DNA of 40,717 bases. It comes from Candidatus Methylomirabilis lanthanidiphila (lineage in GTDB: Bacteria; Methylomirabilota; Methylomirabilia; Methylomirabilales; Methylomirabilaceae). The notes below the pieces were generated by a model that did not search any database, was not told the origin of the DNA, and saw only the letters and a list, made by a program, of their open reading frames with translations. Position numbers and translations under genes: made by a program. Location of the stretch: the NCBI GenBank assembly GCA_902196205.1, contig CABIKM010000034.1, positions 1-40,717 on the forward strand. The letters are read 5' to 3'. This document shows positions 15,906 to 23,880 of this stretch, one piece after another. Every line of letters begins with the position of its first letter. Position 1 is the stretch's first letter.

Positions 15906-18662
15906 ATGCAGATTCACCGTCTGTCGGTTGAAGAGGCGCTGAAGGCCCTCGGAACCGGAGACCAGGGGTTGAGCGAGGCCGAGGCGGCGAGCCGACTCCG
16001 CGAATTCGGCTCCAACGAACTCCATGCCGCGGAACGCATACCGGTCCTGGCCATGCTGGGGCGGCAGTGCACGCACTTTCTGGCGCTGCTGCTGTGGGCC
16101 GCGGCGGCGCTGGCGTTCGTCGCGGATTGGATGAAGCCCGGCGAGGGAATGGATCTGCTCGCCTGGGCGATCATCGGGGTGATCGGGGTGAACGCCCTCT
16201 TCTCATTCGTGCAGGAGTACAAGGCGGAGCGGGCGATTATCGCCTTGAGGCGCCTCTTGCCGATGCGCGTGAAAGTCGTTCGAACCGGCCAGATCAGTGA
16301 GGTCTCGGCATCCGATCTGGCGCCGGGCGATCTCACGATTCTGGCTGAGGGCGATCGAGTGCCTGCCGATGGGCGGGTGATTGCCGCGGTCCAGTTCCGG
16401 GTCGACAACGCGCCGCTGACGGGCGAGTCGATCCCCAAGAGCCGCATATCCGAGGCCGCGATCGAGGGGCCGCTCGTCGAGAGCGCTAACATCGTCTTTG
16501 CCGGTACCACGGTCCTCTCCGGGACGGCGAGGGTCGTCATCTTCGCGACGGGGATGAACACGGAGTTCGGGAAGATTGCCCATCTGACGTCTGGGATCGA
16601 GGCCGAGATGAGTCCGCTGCAGCAGGAAATCCGAAAGGTCACTCGACTGATCGCGGCCATCTCGATGGGCATCGGTGTCGCCTTCTTCGGACTCGGCATC
16701 CTGAGCGGTCGAAGTTTCTGGGAGAATTTTGTCTTTGCGGTAGGACTCCTGGTGGCCAACGTCCCGGAAGGTCTCCTGCCGACGGTGACCCTCGCATTGG
16801 CTGTGGGCGGACAGCGGATGGCTAAACGGAAGGCGCTGATGAAGAACCTGGCCGCGGTGGAGACGCTGGGATGCGCCACGGTGATCTGCACGGATAAGAC
16901 GGGGACCCTCACGGAGAATCGGATGGCGGTCACACGCATCTATATCCACGGCCGCGAGATTCGAGTGTCGGGCGGTTCGGTCACTACGGAGGCGGGAGAA
17001 TCGGTGGCACCCGAGCTGCTGAGGCAGTGGGCGCCGCTGTTCGCCATCGCGGTCGGGTGCAATAATGCGAGTCGCCGTCACGACGAGGATGGCCCAGGAG
17101 CGGCGTTCGTCGGCGACCCGACGGAGATCGCCTTGCTCCAGTGCGCGGGCGCGGTGCTGCCGGACGGACCGGACGTATCGCCTCGCATTGGGGAATTCCC
17201 GTTTGATGCCGACCGGAAGCGGATGACCACCATTCACGCGGCGGCGTCCGCGGGCAGGGTGGCCTACGTGAAGGGCGCTCCAGAGGCGGTCCTGCCGATT
17301 TGCGGCTCTATCTTTGTTGATGGACGGGCGCTCCCTCTTAGGGAGGTCGATCGTGCGGCGATCGTGGACCGGCTGAATGCGTTTACCGGATCGGCCCTGC
17401 GGGTACTGGCGCTGGCGTACCGGGAGTTGCCTGAGGCCGCGAAGCTTTCGTCGATGGAGGAGACCGAGCGGGATCTGACCTTTGCGGGCCTGATGGCCAT
17501 GTTCGATCCGCCCCGGCCCGAGGTTGCCGAGGCGGTGGCCCGCTGCAAGCGGGCCGGGATCAAGCCGATCATGATCACCGGGGACAACAGCCGCACCGCG
17601 CTGGCCATCGCGCGGACTGTCGGAATGGTCCGGAATGAGAAGGCGCCGGTGCTCGAGGGCGCACAGATCGAACGGATGCGGGACGAGGAACTGAAGGGCG
17701 CCCTCGCCGGTTCGGAGATCCTCTTCGCCAGGATGACCCCCATGCAGAAGATGCGGGTCGTGACGCTGCTGAAGGAGATGGGAGAGGTGGTGGCCGTGAC
17801 AGGCGACGGCGTGAACGACGCTCCAGCCCTGAAGAAGGCCGACATCGGGATCGCTATGGGGATCGCCGGGACCGATGTCGCCAAGGAGGCTGCCGATATC
17901 GTCCTGCTCGACGACAACTTTGCCACCATCGTCAACGCCGTCGAGGAGGGGCGGGCGGTCTATGAGAATATCCGAAAGTTCGTGACCTATATTCTTGCGA
18001 GCAACATTCCGGAGATTGTTCCTTATCTAGCTTCGGTGGTGTTTCGGATTCCGCTCCTGCTCACAATCGTTCAGATCCTGGCCGTCGATTTGGGTACCGA
18101 TATGCTGCCGGCGCTAGGGCTTGGGGCGGAGCCGCCGGATGCGACGACGATGGATCGCCCGCCGAGGTCCAGAGACGAGCGTCTCTTGAATACCCGGTTG
18201 TTGGCGAGATCGTATCTGTTTCTCGGACCGATCGAAGCAGCTGCCGCCATGACCGCCGGGCTCTGGTATCTCGGTTACAACGGATGGGAGTGGGGCATCG
18301 ACCTGTCGGCTACGAGCCCGCTTTACAGGCAGGCGACGACGGTGACGTTCGCCGCGATCGTCGTTTGCCAGGTGGTGAACGTCTACGCCTGCCGGAGCCA
18401 GAGGGTATCGGTCCTTTCCATGGGTCTCTTCACCAACCGTCTCATCGTCTGGGGTATCGCGGTCGAGCTTATGATTCTCGGCGTAATCGTGTATAGCCGG
18501 ATGGGGCATCGCATCTTCGGGACCGACGCTTTTCCGGGTGAGTTCTGGTGGTTGCTGATCGGGTGTGCGGCGCTGTTGCTGCTGGTGGAAGAGGCGAGGA
18601 AGGGAATTGTTCGTCGTTTGGATCCGGTGAAAGGACTTCGTTACCAGGAGGGGACTGTATGA
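15906..18662 (+). CDS. P-type cation-transporting ATPase, P2 subclass (Na+/K+-ATPase-like)
   Basis: 918-residue inner-membrane pump. Actuator TGES (172-175), phosphorylation site CTDKTGTLTENRM with D330, hinge TGDGVNDAPALKKADIG (from about 632), and about ten TM helices. Membrane motifs match animal Na+/K+-ATPase alpha more than Ca2+ pumps: VANVPEGLLPTVT in M4 (E288), SNIPEIVPYL in M5, and VDLGTDMLPALGL in M6 retain the acidic cation ligands corresponding to E327, E779, D804 and D808 of the animal enzyme. The substrate may thus be Na+, K+ or H+. No beta-subunit gene is seen. RBS GGGAGATGAGAG. The stop overlaps the next start (ATGA). Confidence 0.93.
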   Translation: MQIHRLSVEEALKALGTGDQGLSEAEAASRLREFGSNELHAAERIPVLAMLGRQCTHFLALLLWAAAALAFVADWMKPGEGMDLLAWAIIGVIGVNALFSFVQEYKAERAIIALRRLLPMRVKVVRTGQISEVSASDLAPGDLTILAEGDRVPADGRVIAAVQFRVDNAPLTGESIPKSRISEAAIEGPLVESANIVFAGTTVLSGTARVVIFATGMNTEFGKIAHLTSGIEAEMSPLQQEIRKVTRLIAAISMGIGVAFFGLGILSGRSFWENFVFAVGLLVANVPEGLLPTVTLALAVGGQRMAKRKALMKNLAAVETLGCATVICTDKTGTLTENRMAVTRIYIHGREIRVSGGSVTTEAGESVAPELLRQWAPLFAIAVGCNNASRRHDEDGPGAAFVGDPTEIALLQCAGAVLPDGPDVSPRIGEFPFDADRKRMTTIHAAASAGRVAYVKGAPEAVLPICGSIFVDGRALPLREVDRAAIVDRLNAFTGSALRVLALAYRELPEAAKLSSMEETERDLTFAGLMAMFDPPRPEVAEAVARCKRAGIKPIMITGDNSRTALAIARTVGMVRNEKAPVLEGAQIERMRDEELKGALAGSEILFARMTPMQKMRVVTLLKEMGEVVAVTGDGVNDAPALKKADIGIAMGIAGTDVAKEAADIVLLDDNFATIVNAVEEGRAVYENIRKFVTYILASNIPEIVPYLASVVFRIPLLLTIVQILAVDLGTDMLPALGLGAEPPDATTMDRPPRSRDERLLNTRLLARSYLFLGPIEAAAAMTAGLWYLGYNGWEWGIDLSATSPLYRQATTVTFAAIVVCQVVNVYACRSQRVSVLSMGLFTNRLIVWGIAVELMILGVIVYSRMGHRIFGTDAFPGEFWWLLIGCAALLLLVEEARKGIVRRLDPVKGLRYQEGTV

Positions 18663-18991
18663 GACCAAAGGCTGCGCCACCCGCTGGGCGGCGCTCAGGA
18701 CAGACGCAAAAGCAGCGAACGCGATCGACAGAGGCTAAGGTTGTAAGGGATCTCAGCGAAGAGACCGAGCGGCCGCTTGACGCCGAGGATATCGCTTTGG
18801 CCTCGCTGGACGCGCAGGTGCGGGCCAAAGAGGCAAGGTCGGATCTGGGCGCGACAGGAGGACCGGACGGGGTGGTGGCTATCCATCTGTCCGGCGCTGT
18901 AATCGCGCGGCTTGAGGCGGAGGCGCGCAGGCGTGGTATCGCCGAGTCGGAGCTGATCAAGCGGGCGCTCGTGCAGTATCTGCGGATATGA
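18659..18991 (+). CDS. small basic protein with C-terminal ribbon-helix-helix motif
   Basis: 110 aa. The start ATG 18659 overlaps the ATPase stop (ATGA), implying translational coupling; an in-frame start at 18548 would lie inside the ATPase. Residues 1-70 are low-complexity and charged (PKAAPPAGRRSGQTQKQ; ETERPLDAEDIALASLDAQ). Residues about 72-110 (VVAIHLSGAVIARLEAEARR ... ELIKRALVQYL) show a beta-strand followed by two helices as in CopG/Arc-type DNA-binding domains. It could be a local repressor of the pump operon. No partner toxin gene is adjacent. Confidence 0.7.
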   Translation: MRPKAAPPAGRRSGQTQKQRTRSTEAKVVRDLSEETERPLDAEDIALASLDAQVRAKEARSDLGATGGPDGVVAIHLSGAVIARLEAEARRRGIAESELIKRALVQYLRI

Positions 18992-19023
18992 AAGGTTATG
19001 CGAGATCGTACCCGCTTATAGCT

Positions 19024-19115
19024 CGTCATTGCGAGCGACCAACGGGAGCGCGGCAATCTCACCGTCGTTATCCTGAAAGACTGTGAGATTGCTTCGGCTT
19101 CGCCTCGCAATGACG
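19024..19115. repeat. palindromic dispersed repeat (CGTCATTGCGAG family)
   Basis: 92-bp nested palindrome. The outer arms CGTCATTGCGAG (19024-19035) and CTCGCAATGACG (19104-19115) are perfect 12-bp complements; the inner arms GCAATCTCAC (19053-19062) and GTGAGATTGC (19083-19092) are perfect 10-bp complements. This is the non-autonomous intergenic repeat known from many delta-proteobacterial, Nitrospira-like and related genomes. It fills most of the 170-bp gap between the RHH gene and the GNAT gene. Confidence 0.85.
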
Positions 19116-19161
19116 CAGGCGGAGGACGTTCTAACCGATACACCATAAAGGAGGCTATCCC

Positions 19162-19725
19162 ATGCTGGCCGGGTTCCCAAAGCAAGTTACACTTCAGACC
19201 GGAACGAGCGTCACGATTCGTCCGATGGTCAAAGAGGATACAAAGAGACTTCACGAATTTTTCTGCAGGCTGCCGCGCGAGGATCGTCTCTTTCTGCGGG
19301 ACGATGTCTCGCTCGTGGAGGTGATCGATGCGTGGGCGGACGAGCTTGACTACGACAAGGTCCTGCCGCTCGTCGCGGAGGTGGACGACACCATCGTAGC
19401 TGACGCCACCTTGCATCGCCGAAAATTCGGTTGGACGAGCCACGTGGGCAAGGTCCGCCTGGTCGTCGATACCGACTATCGGGCACAGGGCGTCGGGACG
19501 CTGATGCTCGAGACGCTGATCGAGATCGCCAAGAAGGCCGGCCTCGGAATTCTTGTCGCCGAGATCATGGGGGGTCAGACGGAGGCGCTGAAAATCCTCA
19601 AGCGGTTAGGATTCACGAAGGAGGCGGTCTTCTACAACTATGTCAAAGACCAGATAGGAGAGGAACACGATCTCGTCGTGATGATGAAAAGTCTGCAGAT
19701 CGAGCCGGCCATGGTCCCCTTTTAA
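19162..19725 (+). CDS. GNAT-family N-acetyltransferase
   Basis: 187 aa with an N-terminal TIRPMVKEDTKRLHEFF start of the GNAT fold and the acetyl-CoA pyrophosphate loop VVDTDYRAQGVGTLML (R/Q-x-x-G-x-G, about residues 99-114), then ALKILKRLGFTKEAVF. It transfers an acetyl group from acetyl-CoA to an amine, here probably a protein lysine or small molecule. In related stress clusters similar enzymes act as protein acetyltransferases. Strong RBS AAAGGAGGC before ATG 19162. No fused cyclic-nucleotide domain is present. Confidence 0.85.
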   Translation: MLAGFPKQVTLQTGTSVTIRPMVKEDTKRLHEFFCRLPREDRLFLRDDVSLVEVIDAWADELDYDKVLPLVAEVDDTIVADATLHRRKFGWTSHVGKVRLVVDTDYRAQGVGTLMLETLIEIAKKAGLGILVAEIMGGQTEALKILKRLGFTKEAVFYNYVKDQIGEEHDLVVMMKSLQIEPAMVPF

Positions 19726-19755
19726 TGATGGGAAGTTGTCAGCGTCTGGGGGAAG

Positions 19756-19817
19756 AGGCTGAAGGCGGATAGACTGAAGGGTTTTGCGGTTTCCTTTTAG
19801 CCTTCAGTCTTCAGCCT
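19756..19817. repeat. imperfect inverted repeat (AGGCTGAAG / CTTCAGCCT)
   Basis: The left arm AGGCTGAAG-(7 nt)-ACTGAAGG starts at 19756; the right arm CCTTCAGTCTTCAGCCT occupies 19801-19817. Pairing is perfect except for the bulge. There are two T-rich stretches within the loop but none after the stem, so I read it as a dispersed repeat that may also work as a weak bidirectional terminator after the GNAT gene. Confidence 0.55.
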
Positions 19818-19869
19818 AAACCCCTAAGTGAATGCTGATTGCTGAACGCTGTTTCCGGAGGTATGACCT

Positions 19870-20016
19870 ATGAGGCTGGTCATTAGAGTCAAGCCGCCTA
19901 AGAGGCGGGCCCCTCATCGGCCGACGAAGACGGAGCCGCAGCGGGTTCGGTACGATCGGAAACGGGCGAAACAGTCCGTTCGGGAAGAGGTAAAGGCGGA
20001 GGGTAAGGCCGACTGA
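19870..20016 (+). CDS. small highly basic protein (48 aa)
   Basis: ATG 19870 is preceded by GGAGG (19857-19861) at 8-nt spacing and the frame ends with TGA at 20016. The product begins MRLVIRVKPPKRRAPHRPTK and has about 18 Arg/Lys in 48 residues, with few hydrophobic residues after the first seven. It lacks cysteines. Such proteins may bind nucleic acid or ribosomes, but no family is recognised. The gene is 32 bp upstream of the LonB-like protease gene and in the same direction, so one transcript is likely. Confidence 0.6.
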   Translation: MRLVIRVKPPKRRAPHRPTKTEPQRVRYDRKRAKQSVREEVKAEGKAD

Positions 20017-20048
20017 ACGATACACCACAACACAACGCGAGTGAGACG

Positions 20049-22490
20049 ATGATCAGCCCATTGACACCTGATGCATTGCGTAAGATCTGCCCGCCGGAGA
20101 GCCTCCCATTCGAGGCGACGGATGAGCTGAAGCCCCTGGATGAGGTCGTCGCCCAGGACCGCGCCGTTGAGGCTATCACCTTCGGTGTCGGGATCCGCTG
20201 CGAAGGGTTCAATCTCTTCGTCCTCGGGCCTGCCGGCGCCGGTAAGATGACGGCGATCAAACGCTTCCTGGCCAGCGAGGCGGCTAAACTCCCGACCCCT
20301 CCCGATTGGTGTTATGTCAACAACTTCGTCGACCCGCAACGCCCCCGCGCGCTCTGCCTGCCGCCCGGCCGCGCCCGCGTCCTCCAGGCCGACTGCGAGC
20401 GGCTGCTGGCGGAGTTGAAGACGGGCGTTCCCAGGGCCTTCGAGTCCGAGGCCTATGAGCAGAACCGCCAGACCATTCTGGAAGAGCTGCAGAAGCAGAC
20501 GAGCGATGAGTTAGAGGCGTTGCGCAAGCGGGCGGACGCGCTGGGGTTTGGGCTGGCCAAGACGGCCAGCGGCTTTATGATCGTCCCGATGCTTCGCGGC
20601 AAACCGTTGAAGCCGGAGGGGTTTGAGGGCCTCGATGAAGAGATTAAGCAGCAGGTGGGCCTCAGAATGGAGGAGGTGCAGAAGGATCTGGCCGCGACGC
20701 GCCGTCGAATCCGCGACCTGGAGCGGGAAGCGAAGAACCGCCTTGACGGGATCGACCGGGAGGTCGCCACCTCTGCGGTGGATCACCTGATCGAGGAGGT
20801 CAAAGACAACTACGCCGATCACGCGGCGGTGCAGGCGCACCTCGAGGCGATACGCGAAGACGTCATCGCCAATGTCGATCTATTTCGCCGCGACCAAACC
20901 GGCGCGCAGGGCCAGCCGGACCCGACGGCGATGCTGCGGCAGGGGATGGACCCCTTCGACCGATACCGGGTGAATGTCCTGATCGAACAAGGGGAAAACG
21001 GCGGCGCGCCGGTCGTGGTCGAACCCCACCCGACCTGTCAGAGCCTGCTGGGGCGGGTCGAGCACCAGGTCCAGATGGGCGCCCTCTACACCAACTTTCT
21101 GATGGCCAAGGCGGGCGCCCTGCACCGGGCCAATGGGGGTTTCCTGGTCCTCGAAGCGATGGAACTGCTCAAGCAGTTCTTTGCGTGGGACCAACTGAAG
21201 CGGACACTCAAGCATCGGAGAATCAGGATTGAAGAGCCGGGGGAGCAGTTCCGCCTCTACAGTACGGTGACGCTTGAGCCTGAGCCGATCCCCCTGAACG
21301 TGAAGGTGGTCCTCATCGGCAGCCCCTGGCTCTACTATCTGCTGCACGGCTATGACCCGGAATTTCAGGAGCTGTTCAAGGTCCAGGCCGAGTTCAGCGA
21401 TCGCGTGACCCGGACGCCCGACACGATCCTGACCTTTGCCCGCCTGCTGTCCACCTGTTGCGGGGCCGAGGGACTGAAGTCGTTCGACCGGGGCGCCGTG
21501 GCGAAGTTGGTGGAGCACAGCTCGCGTCTGGCCGAGGATCAGGATAAGCTCGCGACGACGTTCAGTCATCTCCTCGATGTAGCCCGCGAGGCGTGCTTCC
21601 GGGCCGGACGGAACGGGCATCAGCGGGTCACGGCGGAGGACGTGCGAACAGCGATTTCCGCCAAGATCAGGCGCGCCAACCGGCTGGAGGAGCTGTTGCA
21701 GGAACTGGTCCTTGATCGGACCCTGCTGGTCGACACCGAGGGCGCCGTGGTTGGCCAGGTAAATGGAATTGCGGTGATCCAGCTTGGAGAGTATCACTTC
21801 GGGAAGCCGAGTCGCATCACGGCGCGCGCCTTTCTCGGGCGTGGCGGTATCATCGACATCGAGCGCGAGGCCCGGATGGGCGGCCGTATTCACAGCAAAG
21901 GCGTGCTGATCCTGTCGGGCTATCTCGGTGGCCGCTATGTGCAGCAGACGCCCCTGGCCCTGTCGGCCAGTCTCGCCTTCGAACAGGTGTATGAAGAGGT
22001 TGAGGGCGACAGCGCCTCGTCGGCGGAGCTGTATGCAATTCTCTCAAGTCTGTCAGGACTACCGATCAAGCAGGGGTTTGCGGTGACAGGGTCGGTCAAT
22101 CAACGTGGCGAGGTCCAGGCGATCGGGGCCGTCAATGCCAAGATCGAGGGATTTTTCGATGTCTGCCGCGCCAGGGGGCTGACGGGAGAGCAGGGGGTGC
22201 TGATCCCGGCGAGCAATGTCCGGCATCTGATGCTGAGGGAGGATGTGGTGGAGGCGGTCGCCGCGGGGCAATTTCAGATTTTTCCCGTGCACACCATCGA
22301 TGAGGGGATTGCCTTGTTGGCCGGAAGGGAAGCGGGCGACTGCGGTCCGGAGGGGACCTTTCCGGATGGCAGCGTGAATGGGCTGGTGCAGGGGCGGCTA
22401 CGCGAAATGGCTGAGCAGGCGCGGGCCTATGCCGGCGAGACTCCAGCAGCGTCGCCGGCGGCCGACCGCCATGACGCCGAAGTTGGGTAG
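20049..22490 (+). CDS. LonB/YcbZ-like ATP-dependent serine protease
   Basis: 813 aa. The N-terminal ATPase module has a P-loop-like GPAGAGKM (60-67), in which the usual Ser/Thr after Lys is Met, then a long coiled-coil insertion (about 150-270) and the second part of the AAA domain. The C-terminal Lon protease domain carries the dyad S655 (EGDSASS) and K698 (GAVNAKIEG), 43 residues apart as in Lon. It belongs to the COG1067 Lon-like family rather than to classical LonA, since it lacks the LonA N-domain. It probably degrades unfolded proteins in stress. It is the third protein-quality-control gene of the window, with FtsH and Cdc48. Confidence 0.88.
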   Translation: MISPLTPDALRKICPPESLPFEATDELKPLDEVVAQDRAVEAITFGVGIRCEGFNLFVLGPAGAGKMTAIKRFLASEAAKLPTPPDWCYVNNFVDPQRPRALCLPPGRARVLQADCERLLAELKTGVPRAFESEAYEQNRQTILEELQKQTSDELEALRKRADALGFGLAKTASGFMIVPMLRGKPLKPEGFEGLDEEIKQQVGLRMEEVQKDLAATRRRIRDLEREAKNRLDGIDREVATSAVDHLIEEVKDNYADHAAVQAHLEAIREDVIANVDLFRRDQTGAQGQPDPTAMLRQGMDPFDRYRVNVLIEQGENGGAPVVVEPHPTCQSLLGRVEHQVQMGALYTNFLMAKAGALHRANGGFLVLEAMELLKQFFAWDQLKRTLKHRRIRIEEPGEQFRLYSTVTLEPEPIPLNVKVVLIGSPWLYYLLHGYDPEFQELFKVQAEFSDRVTRTPDTILTFARLLSTCCGAEGLKSFDRGAVAKLVEHSSRLAEDQDKLATTFSHLLDVAREACFRAGRNGHQRVTAEDVRTAISAKIRRANRLEELLQELVLDRTLLVDTEGAVVGQVNGIAVIQLGEYHFGKPSRITARAFLGRGGIIDIEREARMGGRIHSKGVLILSGYLGGRYVQQTPLALSASLAFEQVYEEVEGDSASSAELYAILSSLSGLPIKQGFAVTGSVNQRGEVQAIGAVNAKIEGFFDVCRARGLTGEQGVLIPASNVRHLMLREDVVEAVAAGQFQIFPVHTIDEGIALLAGREAGDCGPEGTFPDGSVNGLVQGRLREMAEQARAYAGETPAASPAADRHDAEVG

Positions 22491-22493
22491 AAG

Positions 22494-22610
22494 GTGGAAC
22501 GCCTCGAGATCTCGCTCAATCCGGACGCGGTCATGAAGATGACGGCGAAGGTGTCGGAGATTGAGCAAAGAACGGCGGTCGACCGGATGGGGCTATCGGC
22601 TGCCCGATAA
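22494..22610 (+). CDS. possible 38-residue small protein
   Basis: A GTG-started frame, 3 bp after the protease stop, encodes VERLEISLNPDAVMKMTAK and continues to a TAA at 22608-22610. The composition is protein-like and amphipathic, but the Shine-Dalgarno (AGAAG) is weak and there is no homology I recognise. It may be a small gene, a remnant, or chance. Confidence 0.25.
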   Translation: MERLEISLNPDAVMKMTAKVSEIEQRTAVDRMGLSAAR

Positions 22611-22627
22611 TGCCCTGGTGGTACGTT

Positions 22628-22647
22628 CCCGCTGTTGATGCAGCGGG
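22628..22647 (+). promoter_or_regulatory. hairpin in the leader of the DUF2934-Hsp20 gene
   Basis: CCCGCTG-TTGATG-CAGCGGG forms a perfect 7-bp stem with a 6-nt loop, ending about 10 nt before the Shine-Dalgarno AAGGAGGAGAGAG of the heat-shock gene at 22672. There is no T-run, so it is not a terminator. A post-transcriptional role in the stress gene's leader is possible. Confidence 0.4.
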
Positions 22648-22671
22648 CAATCGTTCACAAGGAGGAGAGAG

Positions 22672-23190
22672 ATGGCAGGTCAGAAGGTTCCGGTCAAGTC
22701 AGTCAAGAAGGTCGGTTCGCTGCTCAGTGAACTGTTGGAGATCGAGCACCGCGTGTCCGAGCGGGCCCATGAGCTGTTCAGGGAGTATGGTTGCCAGGCC
22801 GGTCGCGAGTGTGAGTATTGGTTGCAGGCCGAAAAGGAGCTACTGTGGCGGCCCTGTGCCGAGCTGGTTGAGACCGACGGCGAGCTGCGAGCCAGCTTTG
22901 CCCTGGCCGGTCTCACGGCGAAGCATGTGAAGGTGCTGGTGGAGCCTAACCACCTGACGGTGCGAGCAGCCACCACACACGAAGATCGAAAGGAGGAGGG
23001 GACCTGCCACTTCTGCGAGTTTCACCGAGGGGAACTGTATCGGTCGATGGCGTTGCCGAGTCCAGTCATCCCGGAGAAGGCTCAGGCGGAGATGAACGAG
23101 GGAATGCTGACGGTGGTCCTTCCTAAGGGTAATGGAGTTGCCGTCAAGAAGATTCCGATAAAGAGAGCAGCAGCGAAAGCGCGTGGGTAA
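22672..23190 (+). CDS. DUF2934-Hsp20 fusion protein
   Basis: 172 aa. Residues about 20-65 (IEHRVSERAHELFREYG ... CEYWLQAEKELL) match the DUF2934 helical motif (R-A-x-E-L-Y ... W-x-x-A-E). Residues about 66-165 form a divergent alpha-crystallin domain (AELVETDGELRASFALAGL ... EMNEGMLTVVLPKG), and the tail KKIPIKRAA carries an I-P-I motif. Unlike the Hsp20 at 11903, it contains several cysteines, including TCHFCEF in the domain. Likely a specialised holdase, perhaps redox- or metal-responsive. Strong RBS. Previously seen mainly as separate domains; fusions do occur in related genomes to my recollection. Confidence 0.8.
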   Translation: MAGQKVPVKSVKKVGSLLSELLEIEHRVSERAHELFREYGCQAGRECEYWLQAEKELLWRPCAELVETDGELRASFALAGLTAKHVKVLVEPNHLTVRAATTHEDRKEEGTCHFCEFHRGELYRSMALPSPVIPEKAQAEMNEGMLTVVLPKGNGVAVKKIPIKRAAAKARG

Positions 23191-23326
23191 TGCTCACGTA
23201 AGCGGGCGTACGACCTCATTGAATAACCTGTCGCTATCAGTCACGGTCGAGTCGGTGTACGGTCATCGTAACGGCGCGCAGAGGCCTCAATCAAAAGGCT
23301 ATCGCCTGCGGTCAGGAGGTGCGATC

Positions 23327-23812
23327 ATGACAATTCCAGCACGGGTACGCGAGTGGTTGGATCAGCAGCAGGTACGGTACGAGATCATTCCACACAGAGA
23401 GGTGTACACGGCTCAGGAGGTGGCGGGCGCCACCCACATCCCCGGTCGGGCCTATGCCAAGGTGGTCATTCTGAAAGGGCGGCAAGGCCTGATGATGGCG
23501 GTCCTGCCGGCAAAGTGTCGATTGGACGTCGTCCGAATGCGGCACGTTGTGAACGACAACACGGCGAGCCTGGACCCGGAGGCCGATTTCGCGCAGACAT
23601 TTACCGGCTGCGAGCCGGGGGCGATGCCTGCGTTCGGCAACCTCTACGGGGTCCCGGTGTACTGCGATCAGCACCTGACGCAGGAGACGACGATCGCCTT
23701 TCCGGCGGGAAGCCACCACGAGGTGATCCGAATCGCGTCCAAGGACTTTCTCAGGATAACGGGCGCTCAGGTACACGAAATGTGCACAATCGCACACGAG
23801 CAAGCCGCGTGA
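23327..23812 (+). CDS. YbaK/EbsC-type aminoacyl-tRNA deacylase-like protein
   Basis: 161 aa, spanning a single YbaK domain: HREVYTAQEVAGATHIPG, AKVVILKGRQGLMMAVLPA, AMPAFGNLYGVPVYCDQHL, IAFPAGSHHEVIRI. The family hydrolyses mischarged aminoacyl-tRNAs (for example Cys-tRNA-Pro). Start ATG 23327 follows CAGGAGGTGCG; the longer frame from 23183 overlaps the previous gene and is not favoured. It is the last gene of the 8-24 kb block and is followed after 22 bp by a strong terminator hairpin. HHEV is typical of the subfamily often located with stress genes; the precise tRNA substrate is unknown. Confidence 0.85.
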   Translation: MTIPARVREWLDQQQVRYEIIPHREVYTAQEVAGATHIPGRAYAKVVILKGRQGLMMAVLPAKCRLDVVRMRHVVNDNTASLDPEADFAQTFTGCEPGAMPAFGNLYGVPVYCDQHLTQETTIAFPAGSHHEVIRIASKDFLRITGAQVHEMCTIAHEQAA

Positions 23813-23834
23813 AGTGAGCTCAACAAGGCTCCGG

Positions 23835-23880
23835 CAAGAGGCCCCTTGACGGCGTAAGCCGAAGGGGCCTCTTGTTCTTG
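23835..23880 (+). terminator. strong Rho-independent terminator
   Basis: CAAGAGGCCCCTTGACGGC-GTAA-GCCGAAGGGGCCTCTTG forms a long stem (with one small internal mismatch) capped by a GTAA tetraloop, followed by TTCTTG. It lies 23 bp after the YbaK-like stop and closes the co-directional stress block. Confidence 0.85.

Noticed and set aside
18548-18658. Longer start for the RHH protein
   Set aside because: It would be read inside the P-type ATPase C-terminal helices and has no RBS; the ATGA overlap start at 18659 is better.
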